DNA of 64,000 nt, taken from the NCBI RefSeq assembly GCF_018882095.1, contig NZ_JACVPD010000001.1, forward strand, positions 682,001 to 746,000, given 5' to 3'. A model generated the notes under the pieces. It made no database searches. It saw only the letters and a program-made list of their open reading frames with translations, and was not told the DNA's origin. Positions 1-8,828 of the stretch are shown here, in pieces (position 1 is the stretch's first letter; every line of letters begins with the position of its first letter). The DNA is from Polynucleobacter sp. CS-Odin-A6. Its GTDB lineage: Bacteria; Pseudomonadota; Gammaproteobacteria; Burkholderiales; Burkholderiaceae. Position numbers and translations under genes: made by a program.

Positions 1-743
1 TTGGCTTGAATACGGGTTTGATGGTGATGTTTGCTGTCACCGCTACAGTATGTCTTGGATTCTTTCTGGCCAAATTCTTAAAGCTATCTCCGGATTTTGG
101 CTTGATTGCCGGCGGCTCTGTTGGAATTTGTGGAGCATCAGCAGCGCTAGCAGTGGCTTCAGTCCTCCCTAAGACTAAAGAGAATGAGCGCTTTACCTTA
201 CTCGTAGTGGTCGGTGTAACTGTCCTATCCACCATAGCAATGGTGAGCTATCCATTCATGTTGCAGTTGTTGAGTATTACTTCTTTACCTGCGGGAATCT
301 TTTTAGGGGCAACGATTCATGATGTTGCCCAAGTGGTAGCGGCGGGGATGTTGTTTGGTCCCGAAGCGGGCGACGTGGCAACTGTAGTTAAATTATTTCG
401 TGTTGCGCTGTTGTTACCGGTAGTCTTATTTATCTCTATTTTCTTTGGCGCTGAAAAATCATCTCAGCGCTTGGGTTGGGGCAGCCTTCGTTTGATCCCG
501 ACATTCCTATTGGGATTTGTGGCCCTCTCCGTGATTGCCTCTATGCAGATTTTGCCAAGTTCCGTAACTCACTCAATTAGTGACGTTTCTCGCTGGATGC
601 TTGTCATTGCGATTGCTGCCGCTGGCTTGAAAACCAACTTTCAAGAGTTGGCTAAGCTAGGCTGGCAACCCGTGGTGATGTTGGTGGTTGAAACAATTTT
701 CATTGCCACTATTGGCTTGATTTTTATTACTAGCTTTTCCTAG
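1..743 (+). CDS. YeiH-family putative membrane transporter, 3' part
   Basis: This is the C-terminal ~245 residues of a polytopic inner-membrane protein; the frame is open at the left window edge, so the start is missing. The glycine/alanine-rich stretch GGSVGICGASAALAVASV and the following segment with IHDVAQVVAAG resemble the YeiH/UPF0324 (Cons_hypoth698) family, sometimes annotated as putative sulfate exporters. About six to seven hydrophobic helices are visible and the protein ends on one. Substrate is not established for most family members. The gene converges on a small minus-strand frame at 752. The family call is fairly sure; the function is not. Confidence 0.75.
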   Translation, partial: GLNTGLMVMFAVTATVCLGFFLAKFLKLSPDFGLIAGGSVGICGASAALAVASVLPKTKENERFTLLVVVGVTVLSTIAMVSYPFMLQLLSITSLPAGIFLGATIHDVAQVVAAGMLFGPEAGDVATVVKLFRVALLLPVVLFISIFFGAEKSSQRLGWGSLRLIPTFLLGFVALSVIASMQILPSSVTHSISDVSRWMLVIAIAAAGLKTNFQELAKLGWQPVVMLVVETIFIATIGLIFITSFS

Positions 744-751
744 TATTCACC

Positions 752-976
752 TCAGGCAAAAGACTCTTCCAGTTCATCCATCTTGATTCCTGACATCAAG
801 AATAGAATTTTTCGTTGAACGCTTTTGCGCTCACTAATTTGGTCATGTGGCAGGCTGTCATGCTCACGCAGTAACTTAGTGATGATCGGGTTGTAGTGCT
901 CGCGTACTAGGGACACCTGAATTCCTTGGTAAATATCTTGTGTAGACAATTTACCAAGGTAACTAATTACCCACAA
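752..976 (-). CDS. small hypothetical protein (74 aa)
   Basis: A 74-residue charged frame downstream of the ferredoxin reductase gene on the same strand. The only available start is TTG at 976 and no good Shine-Dalgarno precedes it. The same reading frame stays open back to the TAA stop of the reductase at 1025-1027, giving 17 more codons without a normal start. The sequence is hydrophilic with several Leu/Ile-Arg/Lys patches and no recognisable motif. It may be a small real gene cotranscribed with fpr, a decayed gene, or chance. I do not recognise a family. Confidence 0.3.
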   Translation of the reverse strand: MWVISYLGKLSTQDIYQGIQVSLVREHYNPIITKLLREHDSLPHDQISERKSVQRKILFLMSGIKMDELEESFA

Positions 977-1024
977 GGAATATATAGCGATATCTAAATT
1001 ACTTCTAGATATAAAGTGAGTACA

Positions 1025-1801
1025 TTACTTTTCTACAAACGCCCTTTCAAATACGTAATCACCTAATTGACCGAGGCTTGGGGATACCTTGAGGCCCTTG
1101 GCATCCAGCATGTCTGCAGTTTCCTTGAGCATGGATGGACTGCCGCAGATCATGGCGCGGTCTACCGCGGGATCTAATGGAGGCAGGCCAATGTCTTTAA
1201 AAAGTTGACCGGATTCAATTGCAGTAGTCAGGCGGCCTGTTTGCTTAAATGCCTCACGCGTGACTGTAGGATAGTAGATAAGTTTTTCACGAATGATTTC
1301 GCCAATGTACTCATCTTGAGTGAGTTCATTCTTGATGTAATCGGCATAAGCCAATTCACTGACTAGGCGTACACCGTGAACCAGGATGACCTTTTCAAAC
1401 TTCTCATACGTATCCGGGTCACGAATGATGCTCATAAACGGCGCTAACCCTGTGCCCGTACTAAAGAGATAGAGATGCTTGCCGGGATTTAGATCATCAA
1501 TAACTAAGGTGCCAACGGATTTCTCACTAACCAGTATGGGATCGCCCACCTGAATCTTCTGGAGACGTGAGGTGAGGGGACCATCCTGAACCTTGATGCT
1601 CAAAAACTCGAGATGCTCTTCATAATTTGGGCTAGCAACGCTATAGGCTCGGACTAGCGGTTTGCCTTCTACCTCCAAGCCAATCATCAGAAAATGGCCG
1701 CTACGAAAGCGTAAACCTTTGTTTCTGGTGGTGGTAAAGCTAAAAAGCGTGTCATTCCAATGTTGAACGGTGAGAACGGTTTCGGTGTTATAGGCTGCCA
1801 T
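1025..1801 (-). CDS. fpr: ferredoxin/flavodoxin--NADP+ reductase
   Basis: FAD-dependent reductase that passes electrons between NADPH and ferredoxin or flavodoxin in the cytoplasm. The 258-residue length is that of the bacterial Fpr subclass. The FAD-binding motif RAYSVAS lies at residues 51-57, the NADP-binding loop GTGLAPF at 116-122, and the C-terminus ends in the characteristic VFERAFVEK, whose last residues stack near the flavin. ATG start at 1801. Transcribed away from the small membrane-protein gene at 1949 across a 147-bp AT-rich spacer, which should hold its promoter. Oxidative-stress or Fe-S related control is common for such genes but no operator was identified here. Confidence 0.93.
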   Translation of the reverse strand: MAAYNTETVLTVQHWNDTLFSFTTTRNKGLRFRSGHFLMIGLEVEGKPLVRAYSVASPNYEEHLEFLSIKVQDGPLTSRLQKIQVGDPILVSEKSVGTLVIDDLNPGKHLYLFSTGTGLAPFMSIIRDPDTYEKFEKVILVHGVRLVSELAYADYIKNELTQDEYIGEIIREKLIYYPTVTREAFKQTGRLTTAIESGQLFKDIGLPPLDPAVDRAMICGSPSMLKETADMLDAKGLKVSPSLGQLGDYVFERAFVEK

Positions 1802-1948
1802 AAGTGCTTAAAAGTAGATACAAAAACTGAATTATCCTCATTCTTAACAAGGGGCTATAGATTAAAAAGTATTTAGTATATAAAAAGGGAGTCTTTTACA
1901 AATAGACCCAGCCCCCATAAGATCTTTCTATGCCTATTCCAAGGAAGA

Positions 1949-2224
1949 ATGATGTCCAAAAAGACTATAACTGAAAAGCCATTATTTCTGACGATCATCC
2001 AAATATTTTTGGGTTTAGCGCTCATCAGCGTATCCACCCACCTTGCTTTGGACAGTAGTCGCTATTTAGAGGTTCTAAACCAAAATGGCCTGAATCAATA
2101 TCACGCTTTTGGCCTGCTGGTTTGTATTGGCTTTATTTCGGGGGTATTTTTGATTGCCCAGCACGTGCTCTCTCAGGATAGCGCCAGCATTGACGAGCAT
2201 TTTGATAAGGCCCTGACTTACTAA
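1949..2224 (+). CDS. small inner-membrane protein, unknown function
   Basis: A 91-residue protein with two hydrophobic segments, roughly residues 12-30 and 50-68, separated by a short polar loop and followed by an acidic tail. A good Shine-Dalgarno AAGGAAGA (1941-1948) directly precedes tandem ATG codons at 1949 and 1952; the second may be the real start. No enzymatic motif is present and I do not recognise the family. It is 40 bp upstream of a methyltransferase-like gene on the same strand, so the two may be cotranscribed. Confidence 0.6.
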   Translation: MMSKKTITEKPLFLTIIQIFLGLALISVSTHLALDSSRYLEVLNQNGLNQYHAFGLLVCIGFISGVFLIAQHVLSQDSASIDEHFDKALTY

Positions 2225-2264
2225 AGCAGGCTAGACTGTGGTCTTATCTTCTTGAGACCTCAGA

Positions 2265-2750
2265 ATGAATCCTGCATCCCGTCGATCTCTCTTTGACAGA
2301 GGCGCATGGTACGTTGTAGTTCAAGCCCTACTGATTGGCCTGATTCTGTTTGGGCCCCAAGGATTTCTTTTGGTGAGGGCGGAGCCCCTAAAAACTATCT
2401 TTCAATCGAGTGGCATTTCAATCGGCTTGCTAGCCTGTTTGATTGTGGTGATCTCTGCAATTAACCTAGGAAAAAATCTCACTCCTTTGCCTTGCCCAAG
2501 AGATGATGCGCAATTAGTTCAAGCTGGTCTATACGGCTTTGTTCGACATCCCATGTATTTTGGAGTCCTCTTAGCGGCCGTTGCATGGTTCCTCCTGCTT
2601 CCTGGCATGTTTATTTTGGCATACGTCATTTGCCTCTTTCTTTTGTTTGACCTAAAGGCAAGGCGGGAAGAGGTCTGGCTGGTTGAGCGCTTTCCAGAAT
2701 ATGGAGAGTATCAAGTCAATGTTAAAAAGTTAATTCCGGGCATCTATTAA
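2265..2750 (+). CDS. isoprenylcysteine carboxyl methyltransferase-family membrane protein
   Basis: A 161-residue polytopic protein with about four hydrophobic segments. The C-terminal half carries the family pattern GLYGFVRHPMYFG around residues 87-99, then a helical pair, then EEVWLVERFPEYGEY near the end, which together form the SAM-binding and catalytic site in the ICMT/PEMT-like membrane methyltransferases. The bacterial substrate is usually unknown (lipids or prenylated/thiol compounds). ATG at 2265 lacks a clear Shine-Dalgarno. It lies between a two-helix membrane protein and an OsmC-like gene, all on the plus strand with spacings of 28-40 bp, suggesting one transcript ending at the terminator near 3280. 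Confidence 0.8.
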   Translation: MNPASRRSLFDRGAWYVVVQALLIGLILFGPQGFLLVRAEPLKTIFQSSGISIGLLACLIVVISAINLGKNLTPLPCPRDDAQLVQAGLYGFVRHPMYFGVLLAAVAWFLLLPGMFILAYVICLFLLFDLKARREEVWLVERFPEYGEYQVNVKKLIPGIY

Positions 2751-2778
2751 TATCTTGTTTTGAGACATTGGAGAATGT

Positions 2779-3231
2779 ATGAGTGATACACCATCTGTAA
2801 GATTGGTTCAGCAAAGTGATTATCAATTTGCCATTTACTATAACGAAGAACGTGACCCTATCTATGGTGATGAGCCGCCTCCACTGGGTAAGTCACAAGG
2901 CGCCACACCCTCACAGTTCTTATTGGCTGGAGTAGCTAATTGCCTTTCGGATTCATTATTGTTTGCCATAAGAAAGTTTAAGCAAAATCCAGAGCCGATT
3001 GAAACTAAGGCCAGTTGTGAGATTGGTAGAAATACAGAAAATCGTTTGCGTATTTTGGCAATGGATGTGGAGCTCCGTATTGGAGTACCAGGCGCTACCC
3101 TAGAAAATCTTGAGCGGGTATTAGCTCAGTTTCAGGATTTCTGTACTGTTTCTGCCAGTGTGGGCTTAGGAATTCCTATCAATGTGACGGTAATCGATAG
3201 CGAGAATACGAAGCTATATCCAGCTAGCTGA
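2779..3231 (+). CDS. OsmC-family protein
   Basis: A 150-residue OsmC/Ohr-fold protein. OsmC proteins are cytoplasmic thiol peroxidases acting on organic hydroperoxides through two cysteines. One cysteine sits in GVANCLSDS near residue 55 and the second in DFCTVSASV near residue 119, matching the expected spacing and context. The N-terminal beta sheet is present and the length is normal. It is the last gene of the plus-strand group and converges on lysS through a shared terminator. Whether it is a true peroxidase or a divergent OsmC-like protein cannot be decided from sequence alone. Confidence 0.85.
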   Translation: MSDTPSVRLVQQSDYQFAIYYNEERDPIYGDEPPPLGKSQGATPSQFLLAGVANCLSDSLLFAIRKFKQNPEPIETKASCEIGRNTENRLRILAMDVELRIGVPGATLENLERVLAQFQDFCTVSASVGLGIPINVTVIDSENTKLYPAS

Positions 3232-3252
3232 GTTCTGTAAGCTCAATAAAAG

Positions 3253-3282
3253 AAAAAGCCGCAGACCTTATCCGCGGCTTTT
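3253..3282. terminator. bidirectional rho-independent terminator
   Basis: A 9-bp perfect GC-rich stem, AAAAGCCGC (3254-3262) with GCGGCTTTT (3274-3282), and an 11-nt loop. A-tract and T-tract flank it on each side, so it can end transcription of the OsmC-like gene on the plus strand and of lysS on the minus strand. Confidence 0.88.
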
Positions 3283-3306
3283 GTATTTCTAAAGAGCTGA
3301 AGTCTT

Positions 3307-4863
3307 TTATTCTTCTTCCCGACGCAGATGGGGGAACAAAATCACATCACGAATATTAGGCACATCCGTTAGCAACATGACTAAGCGATCGATGCCAATG
3401 CCACAACCACCGGTGGGTGGCATGCCATATTCAAGAGCGCGGATAAAGTCATGGTCAAAGTACATTGCTTCTTCATCACCTGCTTCTTTTTGCTCCACCT
3501 GTTTTCGGAAGCGATTCGCTTGATCTTCTGCGTCATTGAGCTCAGAGAAGCCGTTAGCAATCTCACGGCCAGTGATAAACAATTCAAAGCGCTCGGTAAT
3601 GCCAGGACGCGTATCGGATTCACGGGCAAGAGGACTGACTTCGATTGGGTAGTCAATGATGTAGGTTGGCTCCCAGAGATGCGCCTCAGCAACCAATTCA
3701 AATAAAGCCAATTGAAGTGCGCCAATGCCCGCATTTTTGAGGGTAGGCGAGTCTGGATTCTCGCCCCCTTTTTTCAATTCAGCACGAATGAATGCGATAT
3801 CTTCCAATTGTGCAGCTTCATAGCTTTTATTGGACTGGCCGCAGTATTTGAGAATCGCCTCGGTGATCGTGAGCCGTTGAAAAGGTTTGCTGAGGTCGAG
3901 CTCACGACCTTGATGAGTCAGAACAGCGGTGCCCTGGGAATCTATTGCCGCAGCACGAATTAAATTCTCCGTGAAATCCATGAGCCAACGGTAGTCTGTG
4001 TAGGCTGCATAGAATTCCATCATTGTGAACTCTGGATTGTGACGTGGACTCACACCTTCATTACGGAAGTTACGGTTAATTTCAAAGACGCGCTCAAAAC
4101 CACCTACCACTAAACGCTTGAGATACAACTCCGGCGCAATACGCATGAACATTTGCATGTCTAAAGCATTGTGATGCGTGATGAAGGGTTTAGCGGTTGC
4201 GCCACCAGGAATCGGATGGAGCATCGGAGTCTCCACTTCCATAAAGTCTGCATCCAGCATATGGCGACGTAAGGAGGCGATCGTATTACTGCGGGCTCTG
4301 AATGTATTGCGACTCTCTGGGTTCACAATCAGATCAACATAGCGTTGACGATATTTGGTTTCTAAATCAGAGAGACCATGGAATTTATCTGGCAGGGGGC
4401 GCAACGATTTGCTCAGTAAGCGCAGATTGCTACATTGTACTGAAAGCTCACCCTTATTGGTCTTAAATAAATTACCCTCAGCAGAAATAAAATCACCCAT
4501 ATCCCAATGCTTAAATGCACCATGGGTATCCACACTACTGATTTCATCGGTGATATAGAACTGAATTTGGCCGCTGCGATCCTGAATCGTTGCAAAACTC
4601 GCCTTACCCATTACCCGCTTAAGCACCATACGGCCAGCCACTTTGACGTGCACCTTCTTTTCGGCTAATTCTTCTTTAGTGAGGCTATCGAAATGAGCGT
4701 GTAAATCTACAGCTAAGTGGGTGGGTACAAAGTCATTCGGAAATGCCACGCCGTTTTCACGTAACTTGGCTAACTTTTCGCGGCGCTCTGCAATGATGTG
4801 ATTTTCATCCACCGCTTCAGTTGTGGGGGTTTGGCTAGGGTTAGGATTGGATTGATCGTTCAT
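3307..4863 (-). CDS. lysS: lysine--tRNA ligase (class II)
   Basis: Charges tRNA-Lys with lysine in the cytoplasm. The 518-residue length fits the bacterial class II enzyme: an N-terminal OB-fold anticodon-binding domain (about residues 60-170) and a C-terminal catalytic domain. Class II motif 2 is visible as [19 protein letters not shown] near the middle and motif 3 as [13 protein letters not shown] around residues 486-498. The first ~20 residues are a polar extension. ATG start at 4863. It lies 34 bp downstream of prfB on the same strand, the same order as in many proteobacteria, and probably shares its transcript. Confidence 0.97.
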   Translation of the reverse strand: MNDQSNPNPSQTPTTEAVDENHIIAERREKLAKLRENGVAFPNDFVPTHLAVDLHAHFDSLTKEELAEKKVHVKVAGRMVLKRVMGKASFATIQDRSGQIQFYITDEISSVDTHGAFKHWDMGDFISAEGNLFKTNKGELSVQCSNLRLLSKSLRPLPDKFHGLSDLETKYRQRYVDLIVNPESRNTFRARSNTIASLRRHMLDADFMEVETPMLHPIPGGATAKPFITHHNALDMQMFMRIAPELYLKRLVVGGFERVFEINRNFRNEGVSPRHNPEFTMMEFYAAYTDYRWLMDFTENLIRAAAIDSQGTAVLTHQGRELDLSKPFQRLTITEAILKYCGQSNKSYEAAQLEDIAFIRAELKKGGENPDSPTLKNAGIGALQLALFELVAEAHLWEPTYIIDYPIEVSPLARESDTRPGITERFELFITGREIANGFSELNDAEDQANRFRKQVEQKEAGDEEAMYFDHDFIRALEYGMPPTGGCGIGIDRLVMLLTDVPNIRDVILFPHLRREEE

Positions 4864-4897
4864 GTAAATTATTTATAGCTGGAATAGGGGTAATGAA

Positions 4898-6002
4898 TTA
4901 GACGCCTTGTTTTAGGCTTGCTTCAATAAACGCATCAAGATCACCGTCTAAAACCTTTTGAGTATTAGAGATCTCCACATTGGTACGCAAGTCTTTGATA
5001 CGGCTCTGATCGAGAACATAGGAGCGGATCTGATGACCCCAGCCCACATCGGTTTTAGTGGCCTCTAATTTATCTTGCTCTACACGGCGTTTTTGCATTT
5101 CATGTTCATAGAGACGTGACTTCAGCATCGTCATGGCTTCAGCTCTATTGCGGTGCTGACTGCGATCGTTTTGACACTGCACCACAATGCCAGTTGGTAG
5201 GTGAGTTAAACGAACAGCTGAGTCGGTCTTATTAATATGCTGACCGCCCGCCCCAGAGGCGCGGTAAGTATCCGTACGAATATCCGCTGGATTGACATCA
5301 ATCTCAATCGAATCATCAATCTCTGGATAGACATAGATACTGGCAAAGGAGGTATGACGGCCATTGGAAGAGTCAAAAGGGGACTTACGCACTAAGCGGT
5401 GCACACCAGTCTCCGAGCGGAGGTGGCCATAAGCATACTCACCATCGACTTTAATTGTGGCGCTCTTAATGCCGGCTACATCGCCATCGGATTCTTCGAG
5501 AATTTCTGTTTTATAGCCTTTGCGCTCACAATACTTGAGGTATTGCCGATAGAGCATACTGGCCCAATCACACGCTTCAGTACCACCGGCACCCGCTTGA
5601 ATATCAATGAAGCAACTACAAGGATCCATCTCGTTGTGAAACATGCGACGGAACTCTAAGTCGCCAATGATCTTGCTGTAATTTTCGACATCGTGTTCGA
5701 TCGCAGCAATGGTTTCAAAATCACTTTCTTCTTTAGCCATATCGAATAATTCGATGGCGCCAGTGATATTGGTATTTAAATCGGTGAGGGTAGCAACCAC
5801 TCCATCCAGTAATTTCTTCTCTTTACCGAGGGCTTGCGCTTTTTTTTGATCGTCCCAGATAGTGGGATCTTCAAGAATTGAGTTAACTTCGGTGAGACGG
5901 CGTGACTTTACTTCGAAGTCAAAGATACCCCCGAAGTGCTTGCTCACGGGTGAGCAGATCGGAGAGGGTATTTGAAATGAGATTGAGTTGTTCGGCTTCC
6001 AT
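4898..6002 (-). CDS. prfB: peptide chain release factor 2, programmed +1 frameshift
   Basis: RF2 recognises UAA and UGA and releases the peptide. Translation starts at ATG 6002-6000 and reads 27 codons ending GYL before an in-frame TGA at 5921-5919; a +1 slip on CTT (5924-5922) continues with GAC (Asp) at 5920. The slip site CGGGGGTATCTTTGAC keeps the Shine-Dalgarno-like G-run and the CTT-TGA-C core of the RF2 autoregulatory signal. The joined protein is 367 residues with the tripeptide SPF at 207-209 (stop-codon recognition) and GGQ at 252-254 (hydrolysis). A frame opening at 5947 with MSKHFGG is only the unshifted overlap. The gene sits between recJ and lysS and is probably cotranscribed with them. 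Low RF2 should raise frameshifting and restore the factor. Confidence 0.97.
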
Positions 6003-6021
6003 CCCCTGATTATAAGGGGAT
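6001..6021 (-). promoter_or_regulatory. hairpin with TATAAT over the prfB start
   Basis: A 7-bp inverted repeat, ATCCCCT (6001-6007) with AGGGGAT (6015-6021), spans the prfB start codon (6002-6000). Its loop reads TATAAT on the minus strand (6014-6009). It could be a translation-control hairpin, or a -10 box placing transcription start at about the ATG. No good -35 was seen. Confidence 0.3.
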
Positions 6022-6025
6022 GTTG

Positions 6026-6073
6026 TAGCTTAGTCCGCAGCTCAGCCTACAGCTCAGTCTGAAGCTCAACCCT
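6026..6073. repeat. four degenerate 12-bp tandem units
   Basis: Four consecutive 12-mers beginning TAGCTTAG, CAGCTCAG, CAGCTCAG and AAGCTCAA lie across the recJ 3' end and the recJ-prfB spacer. The recJ stop codon (6068-6066) is inside the last unit. The pattern suggests slippage-generated duplication; no function is evident. Confidence 0.45.
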
Positions 6074-7811
6074 CATCATGAGCCTCAATCATGAGCTGCA
6101 CGCGAGCCTGTCCCTGAAAGCGGTCTGTCACCAGACGATAGGCCAGCTTAGCCTTGGCTGGTAAGGGCTGGGTCCGGTTAAACCAAACCCCAGTAAACGG
6201 TTTGCTAGCCAATTGACCTCCCCCGATGGGGCGAAGCTGTAAGCGCAGATGCTTTTCTTTCATGAGGCTTTGCTGGCCAATCTCAAATTCCCCATAAAAA
6301 ATCGGCTGAGGAAAGCCTTGACCCCAGATTTCTTCGGCCAGCAGGTCGCCTGTCTCAGTAGTAAATTCCGATAAATCCAGAGCGCCATCATGAATGTGTT
6401 TTCGTTCAAGGAGCTCGTCGTTCAATAGCTCACTAGCAGCCTGCTGAAAGAGGATGTCAAACCGTTCAAAGTCGGATTTTCGGATGGAGAGTCCGGCAGC
6501 CATGGCATGACCGCCAAATTTCAGAATGAGGCCAGGCTCCCGTTTAGAAACGATATCCAACGCGTCTCTCAGATGAAAGCCGCTAATGGATCGGCCGGAT
6601 CCCCTTAACTCTTCACCAGCGGCACCATCTGCAGGTGCAAAAACAATAGCAGGGCGATTAAAACGTTCTTTGAGGCGCGAGGCCACAATGCCGACCACAC
6701 CTTGATGCCATTCTGGGTTCCAGAGACAGATACTGGAGCGTTCTGCCATAGTGCCAGCCAGTTGATCCTCTGCAAGATGCGCTAGTGCAGCTTCTTGCAT
6801 GCCGCCCTCAATGACGCGGCGTTCACGGTTAATTCGATCGAGTTCATAAGCCAGCTCAATTGCCTCGTCTGGTTTATCGCTGAGCAATAGGCGGATGCCT
6901 AATGTCATATCCGCTAATCGTCCTGCAGCATTGAGTCTTGGTCCAATCGCAAAACCCAAGTCAAATGGCGTGGCTTTGCGAGGATCACGTACTGCCGCCT
7001 GAAAGAGTGCCTGAATACCCGCTTGTGAGACCCCAGTACGAATGCGTTTTAATCCGTTAGAGACTAAGATGCGATTATTGCGATCGAGTTGCGCTACATC
7101 GGCCACTGTACCCAATGCCACGAGATCTAAGAGATTCTCAATTTTGGGTTGCGTCTCGGCGGTAAATTTTCCACGCTTTCGAAGTTCTGCACGCAGTGCT
7201 ACTAGTAAGTAGAACATCACACCCACACCTGCAAGCGCTTTGCTTGGAAAGCGACAACCGGGTTGATTGGGATTGACGATCGCGATCGCTTTGGGCAGTC
7301 GATCCCCAGGCAAGTGATGGTCAGTCACAATCACCTCCATACCTAATTCGCGAGCACGATCTACCCCAGCCTCGCTGGCAATGCCGTTATCTACCGTAAT
7401 CAGATATTTAGGTTTAGGATTTTGCTGGGCCGCTAAATCGACAACCTCTGGGGTTAAGCCATAGCCCATCGTAAAGCGGTTGGGTACCAAGAATTGAATT
7501 GCTGTATCTGTGCCACCCAGCATTTTCAGACCACGCAGGGCAACTGCACAGGCGGTGGCGCCATCACAGTCGTAGTCGGCTACTACCAGCATCGGCTCTT
7601 TACGTTCCAGGATATCTGCTAGCAAGGTTGCGGTACTAATGCAGTTGTTGAGTTCTACTGGGGACAGTAGCTGCTTGAGATCGAGTGATAGCTCTTCTGG
7701 CTCATCAACACCACGTGCCGCAAATAATCTGGCGAGTAATGGATGAAGACCGCTTTGCTGTAACCAAGTAGCAGTGCGTTCAGAGAAGGGGCGTTGGGCA
7801 AATACACTCAT
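6066..7811 (-). CDS. recJ: single-stranded-DNA-specific 5'-3' exonuclease RecJ
   Basis: Degrades single-stranded DNA 5' to 3' in RecF-pathway recombination and mismatch repair. At 581 residues it has the usual length. DHH-superfamily motifs are present: ADYDCDG near residues 78-84 and VTDHHLPG near 162-169 provide Mn2+ ligands; the DHHA1 region includes GGHAMAAGLS and RGSGRSI-type motifs, followed by the C-terminal OB domain. I chose ATG 7811 because it forms an ATGA overlap (7808-7811) with the stop of the upstream rpfE-like gene; a TTG at 7832 would only add seven residues. Translational coupling with the upstream gene is likely. Confidence 0.95.
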   Translation of the reverse strand: MSVFAQRPFSERTATWLQQSGLHPLLARLFAARGVDEPEELSLDLKQLLSPVELNNCISTATLLADILERKEPMLVVADYDCDGATACAVALRGLKMLGGTDTAIQFLVPNRFTMGYGLTPEVVDLAAQQNPKPKYLITVDNGIASEAGVDRARELGMEVIVTDHHLPGDRLPKAIAIVNPNQPGCRFPSKALAGVGVMFYLLVALRAELRKRGKFTAETQPKIENLLDLVALGTVADVAQLDRNNRILVSNGLKRIRTGVSQAGIQALFQAAVRDPRKATPFDLGFAIGPRLNAAGRLADMTLGIRLLLSDKPDEAIELAYELDRINRERRVIEGGMQEAALAHLAEDQLAGTMAERSSICLWNPEWHQGVVGIVASRLKERFNRPAIVFAPADGAAGEELRGSGRSISGFHLRDALDIVSKREPGLILKFGGHAMAAGLSIRKSDFERFDILFQQAASELLNDELLERKHIHDGALDLSEFTTETGDLLAEEIWGQGFPQPIFYGEFEIGQQSLMKEKHLRLQLRPIGGGQLASKPFTGVWFNRTQPLPAKAKLAYRLVTDRFQGQARVQLMIEAHDEG

Positions 7812-8788
7812 GCTGAAATGATTTCCTGCCAAGTGAAGGGCTCTGACTTTTTCCAGAAGGCCCAGGATTTTTTATGCAAGTCCTTAGCAGAGAAAATCCG
7901 ATGGCGAACTTGACCCTTTGGAAAGTCAATGATTTCAATTTCGGCTAAAGCTTGATTGAGTAAAGCCTTGCTTAATTCACCCCACACCTTTTTGGGGTGA
8001 TCAATCCAAGCAAAGCCGTTTTCTAGACTTGAAAAATTGATTGATCCTTGATGACTTACCCCAATGTATTTGGCTAAACCCACTAACAAGGGATGGTCGC
8101 CATAAATATGAGTGATGTTCTGAAAGAGCATTGGTGGCTCAATCTCGTTTAACTTGCCAATGCCACTAATCCAAAGTGAATTGATGCTGGGGAAGCCACT
8201 TTGAGCACGCGCCTCATTGACTGGATCAATGTGCCACAGCATCTGAATTTCATTTTGAAGTTTGCGCCAGAGTTTGGCGATACCGAGCTCGCTGGTATCG
8301 CGCGGCATCCACCAATCGATATTGCGGCCATGCGCTTGATCAATAGAGTGTGTTGCTAAGCTAGAAAATGGCCCTGCTGGAATGAACCAATCACGCTGCC
8401 CTTGAAATAAGACTGTATGCCCAAAATCTTCTTCTATTAAGGGAAGTGCTACTCGAAGTAATGCCTTAGATTCTTCTACAGTCAGATCAATCTGACTTTG
8501 TGCCATCAAAATCAAGTGGTCTCTGGTGGCATGGAGGTGGACTGGCTGCAAGCAGGCAATCACTTGATCAGGGCTCAGAGGGAGGTCGCTTTGGCCCAAT
8601 AAGAGGACTGGGGCAATCGGCAGATTTTCCCCCAAGAGGAAACGTTCTTGTGGGAGCCCACTTGGAGGGCTACCTTGTCCTGGGTTTGCATCCACTACAT
8701 CTTCCCCCGATACCATGAGGGTAAAGCGGGATAGAGGGCGTGGTTGGGAGCTTGAATTGGCAGTCATTCCCCTGATTTTAGGTGGCAT
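7808..8788 (-). CDS. RpfE-like conserved protein
   Basis: A 326-residue cytoplasmic protein whose N-terminal ~30 residues are proline/serine rich. It has no catalytic motif I can name; recognisable features are WWMPRDTSELGIAKLWRK near the middle and a C-terminal FWKKSEPFTW. In Xanthomonas and many betaproteobacteria a protein of this kind (RpfE) is encoded immediately upstream of recJ, with prfB and lysS next, and the same order is seen here. RpfE was named for a regulatory locus, yet its biochemical role is undefined. Start is ATG 8788 or ATG 8767. Assignment rests mainly on position plus weak sequence resemblance. Confidence 0.6.
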   Translation of the reverse strand: MPPKIRGMTANSSSQPRPLSRFTLMVSGEDVVDANPGQGSPPSGLPQERFLLGENLPIAPVLLLGQSDLPLSPDQVIACLQPVHLHATRDHLILMAQSQIDLTVEESKALLRVALPLIEEDFGHTVLFQGQRDWFIPAGPFSSLATHSIDQAHGRNIDWWMPRDTSELGIAKLWRKLQNEIQMLWHIDPVNEARAQSGFPSINSLWISGIGKLNEIEPPMLFQNITHIYGDHPLLVGLAKYIGVSHQGSINFSSLENGFAWIDHPKKVWGELSKALLNQALAEIEIIDFPKGQVRHRIFSAKDLHKKSWAFWKKSEPFTWQEIISA

Positions 8789-8828
8789 TTACACAATCCA
8801 TCTATTTGTCCATGCGATTGTCTAAACT

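Noticed and set aside
5918..5947. prfB start at 5947
   Set aside because: This is the unshifted reading of the RF2 slip region; the true N-terminus begins at 6002 and joins by +1 frameshift.
6026..6073. CRISPR-like array
   Set aside because: Repeats are 12 bp, adjacent without spacers and overlap a coding end.
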